This document shows positions 1-7,918 of a DNA stretch of 32,097 nucleotides, piece after piece. Within the stretch, counting starts at the first letter, position 1. Each line of letters starts with the position of its first letter. This DNA is from Bacillota bacterium (GTDB lineage: Bacteria; Bacillota; Bacilli; Alicyclobacillales; SLC66), in NCBI GenBank assembly GCA_026627155.1, contig JAPNUJ010000027.1, positions 1 to 32,097 on the forward strand, in the 5' to 3' direction. A program made the position numbers and the translations under genes. The notes under the pieces were generated by a model. That model was given only the letters and a program-made list of their open reading frames with translations, searched no databases and had not been told where the DNA came from.

Positions 1-1
1 C

Positions 2-547
2 CGATCTTTACAACTGAGAACTCTTTCAGTTTGTGTGCGTGAGGTGCTGGGGGAGCAGGTGGAACGCTATCCCAACATGCTGCGAAGGATCGCGCGTAGC
101 GGGCACCTCATTGGGAACCATACGTACGATCACCGTGATCTGACCGGGCTATCGTCGCAAACGTTGCGATGGGAGATTGGTCGCACGCAGCTTGATATCA
201 CCCGCACGATCGGGCATTCGACGCGCTGGTTCCGGGCCCCGTATGGCAATGTCGACTCTCACGTCATTCGCACCGTGGGACGCATGGGTTACCAGGCGAT
301 CAATTGGACTGTGGACTCGCGAGATTGGCGGAGCCTATCCAAACGCCAGATCGAACGCAACATCCTCTCTGCCGTCTTTCCTGGAGCCATCATCTTGCAA
401 CATTGCTCAGGAAACAACAACGAGGTGCTGACGGGCACCGTGCAAGCCCTGCCCGTCATCATCCATACGCTAAGGAGCCAGGGGTATGAGTTCGTGACCG
501 TAGCCCAACTTCTTGCCCCCGAAACCCGCGCCGTGCATGCGCGCTGA
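2..547 (+). CDS. Polysaccharide deacetylase (NodB domain), 5' truncated
   Basis: This is the C-terminal part of a NodB-fold (carbohydrate esterase 4) deacetylase, a family that removes N-acetyl groups from peptidoglycan or other amino-sugar polymers outside the membrane. The frame is open from base 2, so the start and the N-terminal Asp-Asp motif lie outside the window. Visible motifs are the metal-binding NHTYDH, then WFRAPYGN (the RxPYG motif), TVDSRDW (the DxxDW-type motif) and IILQHC, where the family usually has LHD or MHD. A GTG at 35 could initiate, but it would fall inside the domain, so truncation by the window edge is more likely. The residues before VLGEQVERYP do not resemble the usual ATFF strand, so an indel or local divergence at the very start is possible. 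Family assignment is firm; substrate is unknown. Confidence 0.85.
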   Translation, partial: RSLQLRTLSVCVREVLGEQVERYPNMLRRIARSGHLIGNHTYDHRDLTGLSSQTLRWEIGRTQLDITRTIGHSTRWFRAPYGNVDSHVIRTVGRMGYQAINWTVDSRDWRSLSKRQIERNILSAVFPGAIILQHCSGNNNEVLTGTVQALPVIIHTLRSQGYEFVTVAQLLAPETRAVHAR

Positions 548-603
548 CCGCGGTCGTCGGTCGCCCCGAGCGTGCTCGTGTGCTGCTATTGATCACAGCC
601 ACA

Positions 604-2913
604 TCACTGCGACATGGCCGGGCTCGCCGGACCGCTCGAACTGAGGGGACCGCTGCTTGAGAACAGTTGCTGTCCCTCGCTATAGGCGGTCACCATCGCG
701 ACCACCGCGACAGCGGCCTGAGCGACCGTCACATGCGCTGCGGGATGGAAGTCGCCGTAGCTTAGGGGCAACATGCCGAGTGCATACGCAATGGCATCAG
801 CCGCAACTTGATCAGTCGGGATCGATTTTGCGTCCTTTGCTGGCAAACTGAAGATGTCCGGGTGGTTCAGCACACTCGCATAGCCCAGTGCGCGAACGAG
901 GATCTGTGCAGCATCACTGCGGGTGATCGGCGCGTTGGGGTGAAAGAGTTTGCCCTGTTGTAGCCACCCCTTCGCGAACGCCGTGGCGACCGCGTCGAAT
1001 GCGGGAGACCCTTGTGCGACACCGGAGCTGGCGGCTTCGAGGGAAACGGCCGCCCCAAAGTAGGTGATCGGTTGACCGACCCCGAGGGCATCGACGACCA
1101 GCTTGACGAACTGCGCCCGGGTCATGTCCGATTCCGGGTGCACGTTGCCATGTGCGCTCACAGGGAGCAATCCGTGTGAGACGAGCAACTCCACCTGCGA
1201 GGCTCCGGCCACACCACTCAGATCATGGATGGTTCCTGCATAAGGGACTGGATTGGCGTCCGGGTTGACAAAATCTCCGGTCAACGCGTTGAGGCTGTCG
1301 TTTCCGTAAGAGCTGGCTATGGGGGCATACGTCAACACGACTTGTTGCGGTGACGAACTGGACGACGGCTGTGTAATCAAATAGGTCAACGCCAACGGCT
1401 GCTGGGTCACAAATTCATGGGTGGCTGCCCCCACCGTGATCGCCTTCGCAGGATTCGGCAGTGTCCCGCCAGTTGAAGGAAAGTCTGTCCAGAAGGACTC
1501 CATGGCACCTGATTTTGGATTCAACGTCAACTGGGCACTGTCGCCGATCATGGGCACGCCACTGACAATCGGCTCAAAGGAGAATGTCGCCGTCAACCCC
1601 TTCGCCGGCACCAGCGGATGGAAGAAGACTTCTTGCCCGACGCCGAGCCCACCCGTGTCATGCGGGAACGCACGTTTTATGAAAGCCGCTGCCAGCGAAT
1701 CGAGTTGCGCCTGCGTGAGAGACGCCGCATGGGCAGAGTTGGACCCAGCTCCCTGAGCTGACTTGGACTCCGTCACAAGCGGGGTGACACTTCCAGCAAA
1801 CACGCTGGAGAGATACCCGGACGTCGCATCGACGGTCGCGCTCTCGCGGCCGCTCGGGGTGCGAAATGTAAAACTGTACATCACATCGCCCGTAGGGAGT
1901 GTCTGATTCTCGCTGCTGTCCGAGAGTCGGGCGCTTCCCACCTGCAAGACGCGGCGCGCGTAGGCGAGTGACTGCGCCTCTGTCCAATGCGCAACCTGAT
2001 CCGCCGGGTACACCGCCGGACCACCCTGGACGAGCGGAGTGGGCGGCACGTAAGTGGGTGGCTTCACCACCCCGCCTGTGACGCTGAGAATCTCGCCACT
2101 GGTCGCGCTGATGACAGGGGTGCCGATCGGATAGCTGTCGCCAAACGGGTTGCCCCACCAAGTCGGGTACGTCGGATTCGGCGACTGATAGGTCAAGAGA
2201 AAGCTTGGTGACGCATCCCCACTCCAGACAGTCGAATACCCCAGATACAAGTGCAGCGCCTTGTCATAGATTGCATCGGCCCGGCTGTCCCCAATCACAC
2301 TGGACGGGTTCGCAAAAATCGCTTGCGTCCAGTTATCGCTGGCTTGTGTCAGCCGACCGTTTTGGTCGATGGTCAAGCTGAAGCCGTCAAACGGCGCAGG
2401 AATGCCGTGCACTTCGCGCGTAAAATTAAATGTGTACGAAACCGGTTGCGTCAACGCCCCCTGCTGAGGAATGAGCGGCTGCAAGGAGACTTGCGAGAGC
2501 TGAGTTGGATACAAACGCTTCGCCCAGGCCAGCGCCAAGGCCTTAGCCTTGGACTGGGAGACCGGTAGCGGATAGACAAAACCCGTGGCGGCGGAGTCGC
2601 GGCTGTAACTTAAGGCGGTGCCCGTCGTGGCGCCAATCGTTACATCGATGTAATGGGACTGGTTGTCGGGCGATGTGTAGCCAAATGAAAACGCATAGGA
2701 CGGTTGACCCTGCTGCAAACTGGAATCGTACGACTCCTGCATCAGTTTGTAGGCGCCAGGAATGGCGAACAGGTGCTCTGCCAAGGCGAGAGCCTCTTGG
2801 GTGGTATACGCGGTGCTGCTCTTTCCGGTTGCTGCCAGGGCAGGCGCGCTGGACAGGACAAGCATCAGCGCTGCACCGGCTGGAAGCCAGCGTCTCATCG
2901 ATCGAGTCATCAT
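604..2913 (-). CDS. Secreted YcdB/YcdC-like protein with C-terminal SLH domains
   Basis: This is a surface protein of about 769 residues. ATG 2913 is chosen because GAGGAG (2921-2926) lies 7 nt upstream; in-frame ATGs further out have no such site. It opens with a Sec signal peptide: basic MTRSMRRW, a hydrophobic core, then APALA. The body resembles the YcdB/YcdC repeat family, with PepSY-like units alternating SYTFNF or YSFTF strands and DATSGYL turns; about three copies are visible. The C-terminal region, roughly residues 565-740, holds three SLH-type repeats (motifs MTRAQFVKLV, ITRSDAAQIL and VTVAQAAVAV), which in this family bind pyruvylated secondary wall polymer. A low-complexity Ser/Gly/Pro tail ends it. 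The likely role is a cell-surface protein held in the S-layer; the catalytic or sensory function of the YcdB part is unknown. It is divergent from marR. Confidence 0.85.
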   Translation of the reverse strand: MMTRSMRRWLPAGAALMLVLSSAPALAATGKSSTAYTTQEALALAEHLFAIPGAYKLMQESYDSSLQQGQPSYAFSFGYTSPDNQSHYIDVTIGATTGTALSYSRDSAATGFVYPLPVSQSKAKALALAWAKRLYPTQLSQVSLQPLIPQQGALTQPVSYTFNFTREVHGIPAPFDGFSLTIDQNGRLTQASDNWTQAIFANPSSVIGDSRADAIYDKALHLYLGYSTVWSGDASPSFLLTYQSPNPTYPTWWGNPFGDSYPIGTPVISATSGEILSVTGGVVKPPTYVPPTPLVQGGPAVYPADQVAHWTEAQSLAYARRVLQVGSARLSDSSENQTLPTGDVMYSFTFRTPSGRESATVDATSGYLSSVFAGSVTPLVTESKSAQGAGSNSAHAASLTQAQLDSLAAAFIKRAFPHDTGGLGVGQEVFFHPLVPAKGLTATFSFEPIVSGVPMIGDSAQLTLNPKSGAMESFWTDFPSTGGTLPNPAKAITVGAATHEFVTQQPLALTYLITQPSSSSSPQQVVLTYAPIASSYGNDSLNALTGDFVNPDANPVPYAGTIHDLSGVAGASQVELLVSHGLLPVSAHGNVHPESDMTRAQFVKLVVDALGVGQPITYFGAAVSLEAASSGVAQGSPAFDAVATAFAKGWLQQGKLFHPNAPITRSDAAQILVRALGYASVLNHPDIFSLPAKDAKSIPTDQVAADAIAYALGMLPLSYGDFHPAAHVTVAQAAVAVVAMVTAYSEGQQLFSSSGPLSSSGPASPAMSQ

Positions 2914-3077
2914 CTGAACACTCCTCTCCATAGGTAGACGATGTGGCAAGGGACGCGGTTACGGACAGACTTGTCCATCTCCTGTCGCTCGGCTGTCTTG
3001 ACTAGTTCGCATCGTAAAGGTTGATCTCCTGCCCGAGAATCTTCGAATTTGCGACGATACAAAACGTTCACAACATC

Positions 3078-3117
3078 TTGACACACAAGTATCTTGACTA
3101 TCAAGATACTTGTGTGT
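3078..3117. promoter_or_regulatory. Perfect 17-3-17 bp dyad, probable MarR operator, with a -35-like TTGACA
   Basis: ACACACAAGTATCTTGA (3081-3097) and its exact reverse complement (3101-3117) flank a 3-bp centre CTA. The dyad ends 25 bp before the marR start. A TTGACA hexamer (3078-3083) overlaps its left edge, so binding there should block transcription of the marR-RND operon; I see no convincing -10. The inner ATCTTGA/TCAAGAT halves resemble sites known for MarR-family repressors. Autoregulation is inferred. Confidence 0.75.
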
Positions 3118-3142
3118 AGCCTGTGATCAGGAGGTTTTGCCT

Positions 3143-3805
3143 ATGACAGATGACCAGGCGGCCGACATTGAGACCTTGATTCAGCTGATTCCTGACGTTA
3201 TGCGGACTTCTCGACAGCGCATGCTCCTTAGTTTCGGGCGATCGGACATGACGCCTGTGCAATGGATGCTCCTTGGCAAGCTCGCGCGCGTGGGTCCGTG
3301 CAACGCGACGCAGATCGGTGCGCTGATGGGTATTACGTCAGGCTCCGTCACGAGCACCACGGAACGCATGATCGCCCGTGGGCTGATCGCACGACGGCGG
3401 GACGAAGATGATCGCCGCGTTGTGATCTTTTCAGTGACCGAGGCGGGACGTGCCGCGTTGCAGACCTACGCGGATGCCCAACGCGAGAACCTCACCACGC
3501 TCAGCGAGAAGATCGGTGCGGACAAGACCAAGCAACTGATTGCCCTGCTCCGGGAGATTCGAAGTGTCATGTCCATCGCCCCCGGAGAGGTGCACGCCAT
3601 GCCCCCTGCTCCGTCCGGCGAATGCGTCACGTCACCCATCGGCCCACACGCAACGCCGTCCGTACAACCTTTCGCAACGCCGTCCGTAACGTCGCCCATC
3701 GAACCACCCACTACACCACCTGATTCACCACCTGATTCACCACCTGATTCACCACCTGATTCACCCTCTGATGACCCGCAGGCCACTGAGAAAGGAGTCC
3801 ACTGA
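3143..3805 (+). CDS. MarR family transcriptional regulator with Pro-rich tail
   Basis: This is a cytoplasmic winged-helix repressor of 220 residues. ATG 3143 is preceded by AGGAGG 8 nt upstream; an upstream in-frame TTG at 3110 lies inside the operator and is rejected. The DNA-binding core runs from about residue 30 to 125: NATQIGALMGITSGSVTSTTERM is the recognition-helix region and EDDRRVVIFSVTEAG the wing. MarR proteins usually end near residue 150. This one continues for about 65 residues of Pro/Ser/Thr/Asp-rich sequence, including four tandem PPDS units. RND gene 3809 starts 3 bp after the stop, so the two form an operon. MarR proteins typically release DNA on binding phenolic or oxidising compounds, so it probably controls the pump. 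The ligand is unknown, and so is the role of the tail. Confidence 0.92.
   Translation: MTDDQAADIETLIQLIPDVMRTSRQRMLLSFGRSDMTPVQWMLLGKLARVGPCNATQIGALMGITSGSVTSTTERMIARGLIARRRDEDDRRVVIFSVTEAGRAALQTYADAQRENLTTLSEKIGADKTKQLIALLREIRSVMSIAPGEVHAMPPAPSGECVTSPIGPHATPSVQPFATPSVTSPIEPPTTPPDSPPDSPPDSPPDSPSDDPQATEKGVH
3716..3763 (+). repeat. 12-bp tandem repeat, four exact copies, coding PPDS units
   Basis: Four exact copies of CCACCTGATTCA lie back to back, followed by a decayed unit. They encode the PPDS repeats in the tail of the MarR protein. The period is a multiple of three, so copy-number change by slippage would lengthen or shorten the tail without breaking the frame. Confidence 0.95.
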
Positions 3806-3808
3806 CGT

Positions 3809-6800
3809 ATGCGCTTTTTGACGCGCTTTTCACTGCGCAACCCCGTCGTCATCTTCATACTGGCGATTCTCGTCGCAGTCGGCGGGCTTGTCTCCTCGAC
3901 TTCCTTGCAAGAAGAACTCATGCCAAACATCAGCTTTCCGGTCCTTGGCGTCCTCACCACCTATCCTGGTGCCTCTCCGGAAGTCGTCGCACACGATGTG
4001 ACGGAACCGCTGGAAAAGGCCATCCAAGGCATTGCTGGCGTACAAAACGTGATGTCCACGTCCGTGCAAAACGTGTCCGAAGTCGAAGTCGAACTCAGCC
4101 TGAGCGCGGACATCAACTCGGTTCAACAAAAGGTGCAGCAGGCCGTCAATCAGGTCACGCTGCCCGCGTCGGCGACGACTGTCGATGTGCAACAGTTCTC
4201 ATTTAACTCGACACCCATCATGTACTATACAGTGGCGTCCAAAACACTCCCGTTTGGCACCCTGAAAAACCTTGTGCAAAACACGATCATACCGGGACTG
4301 CAGGGGGTGCCAGGCGTCGGTTCAGCGACCACGACGGGCGCGTCGCCGGATCAAGTCGTCATTCAGTTCAACGAATCCAAACTTACAAGCCATCACTTGA
4401 CGGCCGCCGGGGTACTCCAAGATCTACAGGCGGACAACATTTCCATGCCGCTTGGCTCGAGCACGATTGCGGGCAAGGTGCAACCGGTGCAACTTGCGGG
4501 GGCCTTTACCTCGATCGCGCAGATTCGGAATCTCGCGATCCCCGTGCCGCCGTCGCCAACGGCGGGGTTTACGGCGATCGGAAGCACGATCGGCAAGATT
4601 GGGCACGCAGTCGGGCAACTCGCACAGGGCGAAGGCCAACTGGCCCAAGGCGAAAACCGTCTAGGCCAAGGTGAAGGCAAGCTGGCGCAGGGCGAAAGCA
4701 AACTCGCCTCAGGCGAAGGTCAACTGGGCAAAGGGGTCGGCCAAGTCGGTCAGGCAGTAGGCAAACTGGGTCAGGCGGTCGGACAGGAAGGCCAAGGGCT
4801 GCAATTGCTGGAGGCGCAAAACCAGCTGTTGACTGGGATCACGGCCGTGCAGGGCCAGATCATGGGCGTGCAGATGGCACTCGCGCAGGAGTATGCCAAG
4901 CCGGCGTCCTCGCGCAACTCATTGAAGTTGCTGCAATACGCGGCGCAGATCCAAAGCCTTGAACAAGAAGAGCAATCGCTGTTCGGGAAACTCAAGCAAC
5001 TGTCCGCCACGATCCCGAGTGGTAAAACGGGCGGTGCGGGATTCGGGCAACCCGGCTCGACGAGCGCCGGCGCCTCCCCTGGTGTGGGATCGGGCCAAGC
5101 GGGTTCCGGTGTGGGAACGTCGACCTTTGGCGGCGCGAGCAGCGGGGCGAACGGGACCGGCGCAGGTTTCGGCAGTGGATCCTCCACGGCCGGAGCAGGT
5201 GGCAACGCTGCGACGTTCACAAGTGGACAGCACGCATCGGGCATCGCGTCCCCATCGAGCCCATCCCTGTCAGCACCTAAGACAAGCGCCACGACGACGA
5301 TCCCCACGATCCCGCTCTCGGATCTCGCAACGGTCAACTTGCAACCCGTGACAGACGGCGCGATCAACCGGACCAACGGCGAGCGCAGTGTCCTGGTGAG
5401 TGTCGTCAAAACAGACAACGCCAACACGGTCACGACGGCGCAAGGCGTCGTCAACCAGATGCAGCAGATGGAGGCGAGCTTCCCGGCGGGGGTGCACGTG
5501 ACCACGCTATATGATGGCGCGACATCCGTCGTCTCCTCCATCAACGGGATGCTGCGCGAGGCGATTCTCGGGGCCATCTTTGCGGCGATCGTCATTCTCC
5601 TGTTCCTGAGAAACGGGAAAACGACGCTGATCGCCATCGTCTCGATTCCCGTGTCGCTTCTCATTGCGCTGATTTTTCTGAATCAGTTCAACGTGTCCCT
5701 CAACATCATGACGCTCGGCGGCATGGCGGTGGCCACGGGCCGGGTAGTCGATGACAGCATCGTGGTGATCGAGAATATTTATCGCTCGTGGAAACGAGGC
5801 AGTGGCTTTGGCAAAGGGTTCGTTCTCCACGCCACGGCTGAGGTTGGACGCGCCATCACGTCGTCGACGATTACGACGATCGCTGTCTTTGTACCGCTTG
5901 GGCTGGTCAGCGGAATCGTCGGCAAGGTGTTCTTCCCCTTTGCCGTGACTGTCGTCTTTTCGCTCATCTCGTCCCTTTTCGTAGCGCTCACGATCGTGCC
6001 GTTGCTGGCCTGGCTGCTGATCGCGCGCAAGGCCCCGAAAGGGCTAGAGGGTGTCACCGAATACGAGACCGGCTCATCAAAAGATCCGGCGCTTGAGGCG
6101 GCCTTTGCTGCTGCGGATGACGAACAGTCACACAGCGGTCTGCGCCCTTGGCAACGCGGGTATCAGCGGACGCTGTCGTGGTGCCTCAACCACAAGGGGA
6201 CTGTCATCCTCGTGACCGTGTTGGTGTTTCTCGCCTCGACCGCTGTGTTGCCCCTTGTCGGCAGCACGTTTTTGCCGCAAGAGGGCGATCAGTATGCCAC
6301 CGTGTCCGTCAAGATGCCGGTCGGCACCACGCTGGCGCTGACAGATGCCAAGGCCCGCCAAATCGAGGCGATCGTCGGCGGTTACAAGGGCACCGTTGTC
6401 GACGACAACCTGCAAGTGGGCAGTGATCCTGCACAGTACGGGGCCAACGGCCCGGTGGGCACCAACCAGGCCAACTTCTTTATCAAGCTGTCTGACACGG
6501 CCAACGTCAATGACTTCGTGAGCTCCCTGCGACAAAAGGTGGCGCCGATCTCGGGACCCGCTACAGTGCAGGTGGGATCCGTGACGATCGCGGGCAGTGG
6601 CGGTGGTTTTGATCTGATCGTGACCGGTCCGAACCTGCCTGCGATCAAGCAGGCGGCGGTGCAAATCACCAATCGCCTGCACAACTTCCCTGGGCTGGCC
6701 AACGTGCAAAACAACCTGACCGCCACCCAGCCGCAGGTCACGGTTGTGCCGAACATGGCCGTGATGGCGAAGTATGAACTCAGTCCGTATCAGATCTCAG

Positions 6801-7753
6801 GCGTCGTGAAGAACTATCTGAGCGGGCAAAATGTCGGTAACGTCACCCTCGGCAACACGAAGTATCCACTAGTCGCGCAGGTGCAGGCGTCCTCGGCGGT
6901 GGTCGATTTGGCGGGGCTGACATCCTTGCCGATCCAAGCCCCAACGGGACAGAATCTGACGCTCGGCGATGTGGCCAGTGTCAGCATCCAGCAGACCCCC
7001 GTGGCCGTATTGCACAGAAACGGCAACGACTACGCGGAGGTCAGCGGAGATTTTACAAGCCAGAACACGGGCAGCACGACGAAGCAGGCGCTCAAGGCCA
7101 TCGCCAAACTGCCGCTGCCAGCGGGCATTGGCACGTCCTTGTCAGGTAGCAGTCAAGAGGAGACACAAAGCTTCACGGAGTTGATCGAAGCCGTTCTTGT
7201 GGCGGCCGGGATGGTGTACATCGTGATGTTGATCGCCTTTGGCGAGTGGGTGGCGCCATTTGCCATCTTGTTCTCGATGCCCGTCGCCCTGATCGGGGCC
7301 TTTCTGGGGACTTGGATCGGCCATCAACCGATCAGCGTGTCGTCGCTCATCGGTATCCTCATGCTCATGGGGATCGTCGTCACCAATGCCATTGTGCTGA
7401 TCTCCCGCGTAGAGCAGCAGCGGGAGCGGGGCCTTTCCGTCCGCGAGGCCCTGCTCGAGGCGGGAACGACGCGACTGCGCCCGATTCTCATGACGGCCAT
7501 CGCCACGATCTGCGCGCTAGCGCCACTGGCCTCGGGGCTCTCAGAGGGTGCCTTGATCTCACAGGGCCTGGCCGTAGTGGTCATCGGCGGCCTCGTGACA
7601 TCAACGGTCTTGACGCTTGTCATCGTGCCGCTTGTCTATGAACTCCTGCATCGCGGCACCATCCGTCGCGAGAAGGCACGAATCAGCACGCGGCAAACGC
7701 AGCCCGCAGGGAAAGGCAAGACTCAGGCGACGGTCGAGCCGTTGCTTTCGTAA
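3809..7753 (+). CDS. RND family efflux transporter (HAE1/AcrB-like) with inserted heptad stalk
   Basis: This is an inner-membrane proton-driven multidrug exporter of 1314 residues; Gram-positive relatives such as SwrC have about 1050. AAAGGAG lies 11 nt before ATG 3809. TM1 is at about residues 13-30, followed by the porter sequence TTYPGASPEVV. TM2 starts near residue 580 (AILGAIFAAIVILLFLRN). TM4 carries the proton-relay pair in VVDDSIVVIEN near residue 647, and the second half repeats the fold and ends near ISRVEQQRERG. The first outer loop is about 250 residues too long. Between IPVPPSPTAG (about 250) and LSDLATV (about 500) sit nine heptads (267-329), a helical segment and a Gly/Ser/Ala-rich linker (about 404-498). 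No periplasmic adaptor or outer channel gene is adjacent. Control by the upstream MarR protein is likely. Confidence 0.95.
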   Translation: MRFLTRFSLRNPVVIFILAILVAVGGLVSSTSLQEELMPNISFPVLGVLTTYPGASPEVVAHDVTEPLEKAIQGIAGVQNVMSTSVQNVSEVEVELSLSADINSVQQKVQQAVNQVTLPASATTVDVQQFSFNSTPIMYYTVASKTLPFGTLKNLVQNTIIPGLQGVPGVGSATTTGASPDQVVIQFNESKLTSHHLTAAGVLQDLQADNISMPLGSSTIAGKVQPVQLAGAFTSIAQIRNLAIPVPPSPTAGFTAIGSTIGKIGHAVGQLAQGEGQLAQGENRLGQGEGKLAQGESKLASGEGQLGKGVGQVGQAVGKLGQAVGQEGQGLQLLEAQNQLLTGITAVQGQIMGVQMALAQEYAKPASSRNSLKLLQYAAQIQSLEQEEQSLFGKLKQLSATIPSGKTGGAGFGQPGSTSAGASPGVGSGQAGSGVGTSTFGGASSGANGTGAGFGSGSSTAGAGGNAATFTSGQHASGIASPSSPSLSAPKTSATTTIPTIPLSDLATVNLQPVTDGAINRTNGERSVLVSVVKTDNANTVTTAQGVVNQMQQMEASFPAGVHVTTLYDGATSVVSSINGMLREAILGAIFAAIVILLFLRNGKTTLIAIVSIPVSLLIALIFLNQFNVSLNIMTLGGMAVATGRVVDDSIVVIENIYRSWKRGSGFGKGFVLHATAEVGRAITSSTITTIAVFVPLGLVSGIVGKVFFPFAVTVVFSLISSLFVALTIVPLLAWLLIARKAPKGLEGVTEYETGSSKDPALEAAFAAADDEQSHSGLRPWQRGYQRTLSWCLNHKGTVILVTVLVFLASTAVLPLVGSTFLPQEGDQYATVSVKMPVGTTLALTDAKARQIEAIVGGYKGTVVDDNLQVGSDPAQYGANGPVGTNQANFFIKLSDTANVNDFVSSLRQKVAPISGPATVQVGSVTIAGSGGGFDLIVTGPNLPAIKQAAVQITNRLHNFPGLANVQNNLTATQPQVTVVPNMAVMAKYELSPYQISGVVKNYLSGQNVGNVTLGNTKYPLVAQVQASSAVVDLAGLTSLPIQAPTGQNLTLGDVASVSIQQTPVAVLHRNGNDYAEVSGDFTSQNTGSTTKQALKAIAKLPLPAGIGTSLSGSSQEETQSFTELIEAVLVAAGMVYIVMLIAFGEWVAPFAILFSMPVALIGAFLGTWIGHQPISVSSLIGILMLMGIVVTNAIVLISRVEQQRERGLSVREALLEAGTTRLRPILMTAIATICALAPLASGLSEGALISQGLAVVVIGGLVTSTVLTLVIVPLVYELLHRGTIRREKARISTRQTQPAGKGKTQATVEPLLS
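4607..4795 (+). repeat. Nine in-frame heptad-coding units inside the RND pump
   Basis: This stretch encodes nine consecutive seven-residue units: AVGQLAQ, GEGQLAQ, GENRLGQ, GEGKLAQ, GESKLAS, GEGQLGK, GVGQVGQ, AVGKLGQ and AVGQEGQ. Position 5 is Leu or Val in all but the last unit, and position 1 is Gly or Ala, as in an amphipathic helix. The pattern is like the LxxG heptads of YhgE/Pip membrane proteins of Firmicutes. Confidence 0.9.
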
Positions 7754-7800
7754 GATAGGTGCCGTAAAGCTCGGCATGGCACCAGACCCAGCAAGCGGAC

Positions 7801-7896
7801 GCTACGCCGCGCGTAGCAGATGACGTCAGCCCATGCTCTGCGCATGGGCTATCCAAAAGAGGCCGGAGGGTGGCGAATGCGCCGCTCCCCGGCTTT
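7801..7896 (+). terminator. Three successive hairpins after the RND gene
   Basis: GCTACGC/GCGTAGC (7801-7817) is a perfect 7-bp stem. GCCCATGC/GCATGGGC (7829-7849) is a perfect 8-bp stem with a 5-nt loop. A third, imperfect GC-rich hairpin (7862-7893, GCCGG...CCGGC) ends in TTT. Together they fill the gap between the RND gene and the convergent cobA-like gene. The U-tract is weak, so termination is inferred from position. Confidence 0.5.
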
Positions 7897-7918
7897 GTCG
7901 TCACGGCCTGGGCCCCCG

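Noticed and set aside
2910-3104. Short minus-strand frame upstream of the SLH protein
   Set aside because: It only extends across the leader, has no ribosome site and overlaps the SLH gene start.
3466-3960. Minus-strand frame with GGES repeats opposite marR
   Set aside because: It is the antisense reading of the 12-bp repeat, with no start signal, and it crosses the marR-RND junction.
4771-5664. Long minus-strand open frame inside the RND gene
   Set aside because: It is antisense to the Gly/Ser-rich linker, with biased codons keeping it open. There is no ribosome site and the Pro/Ala/Val composition is an artefact.
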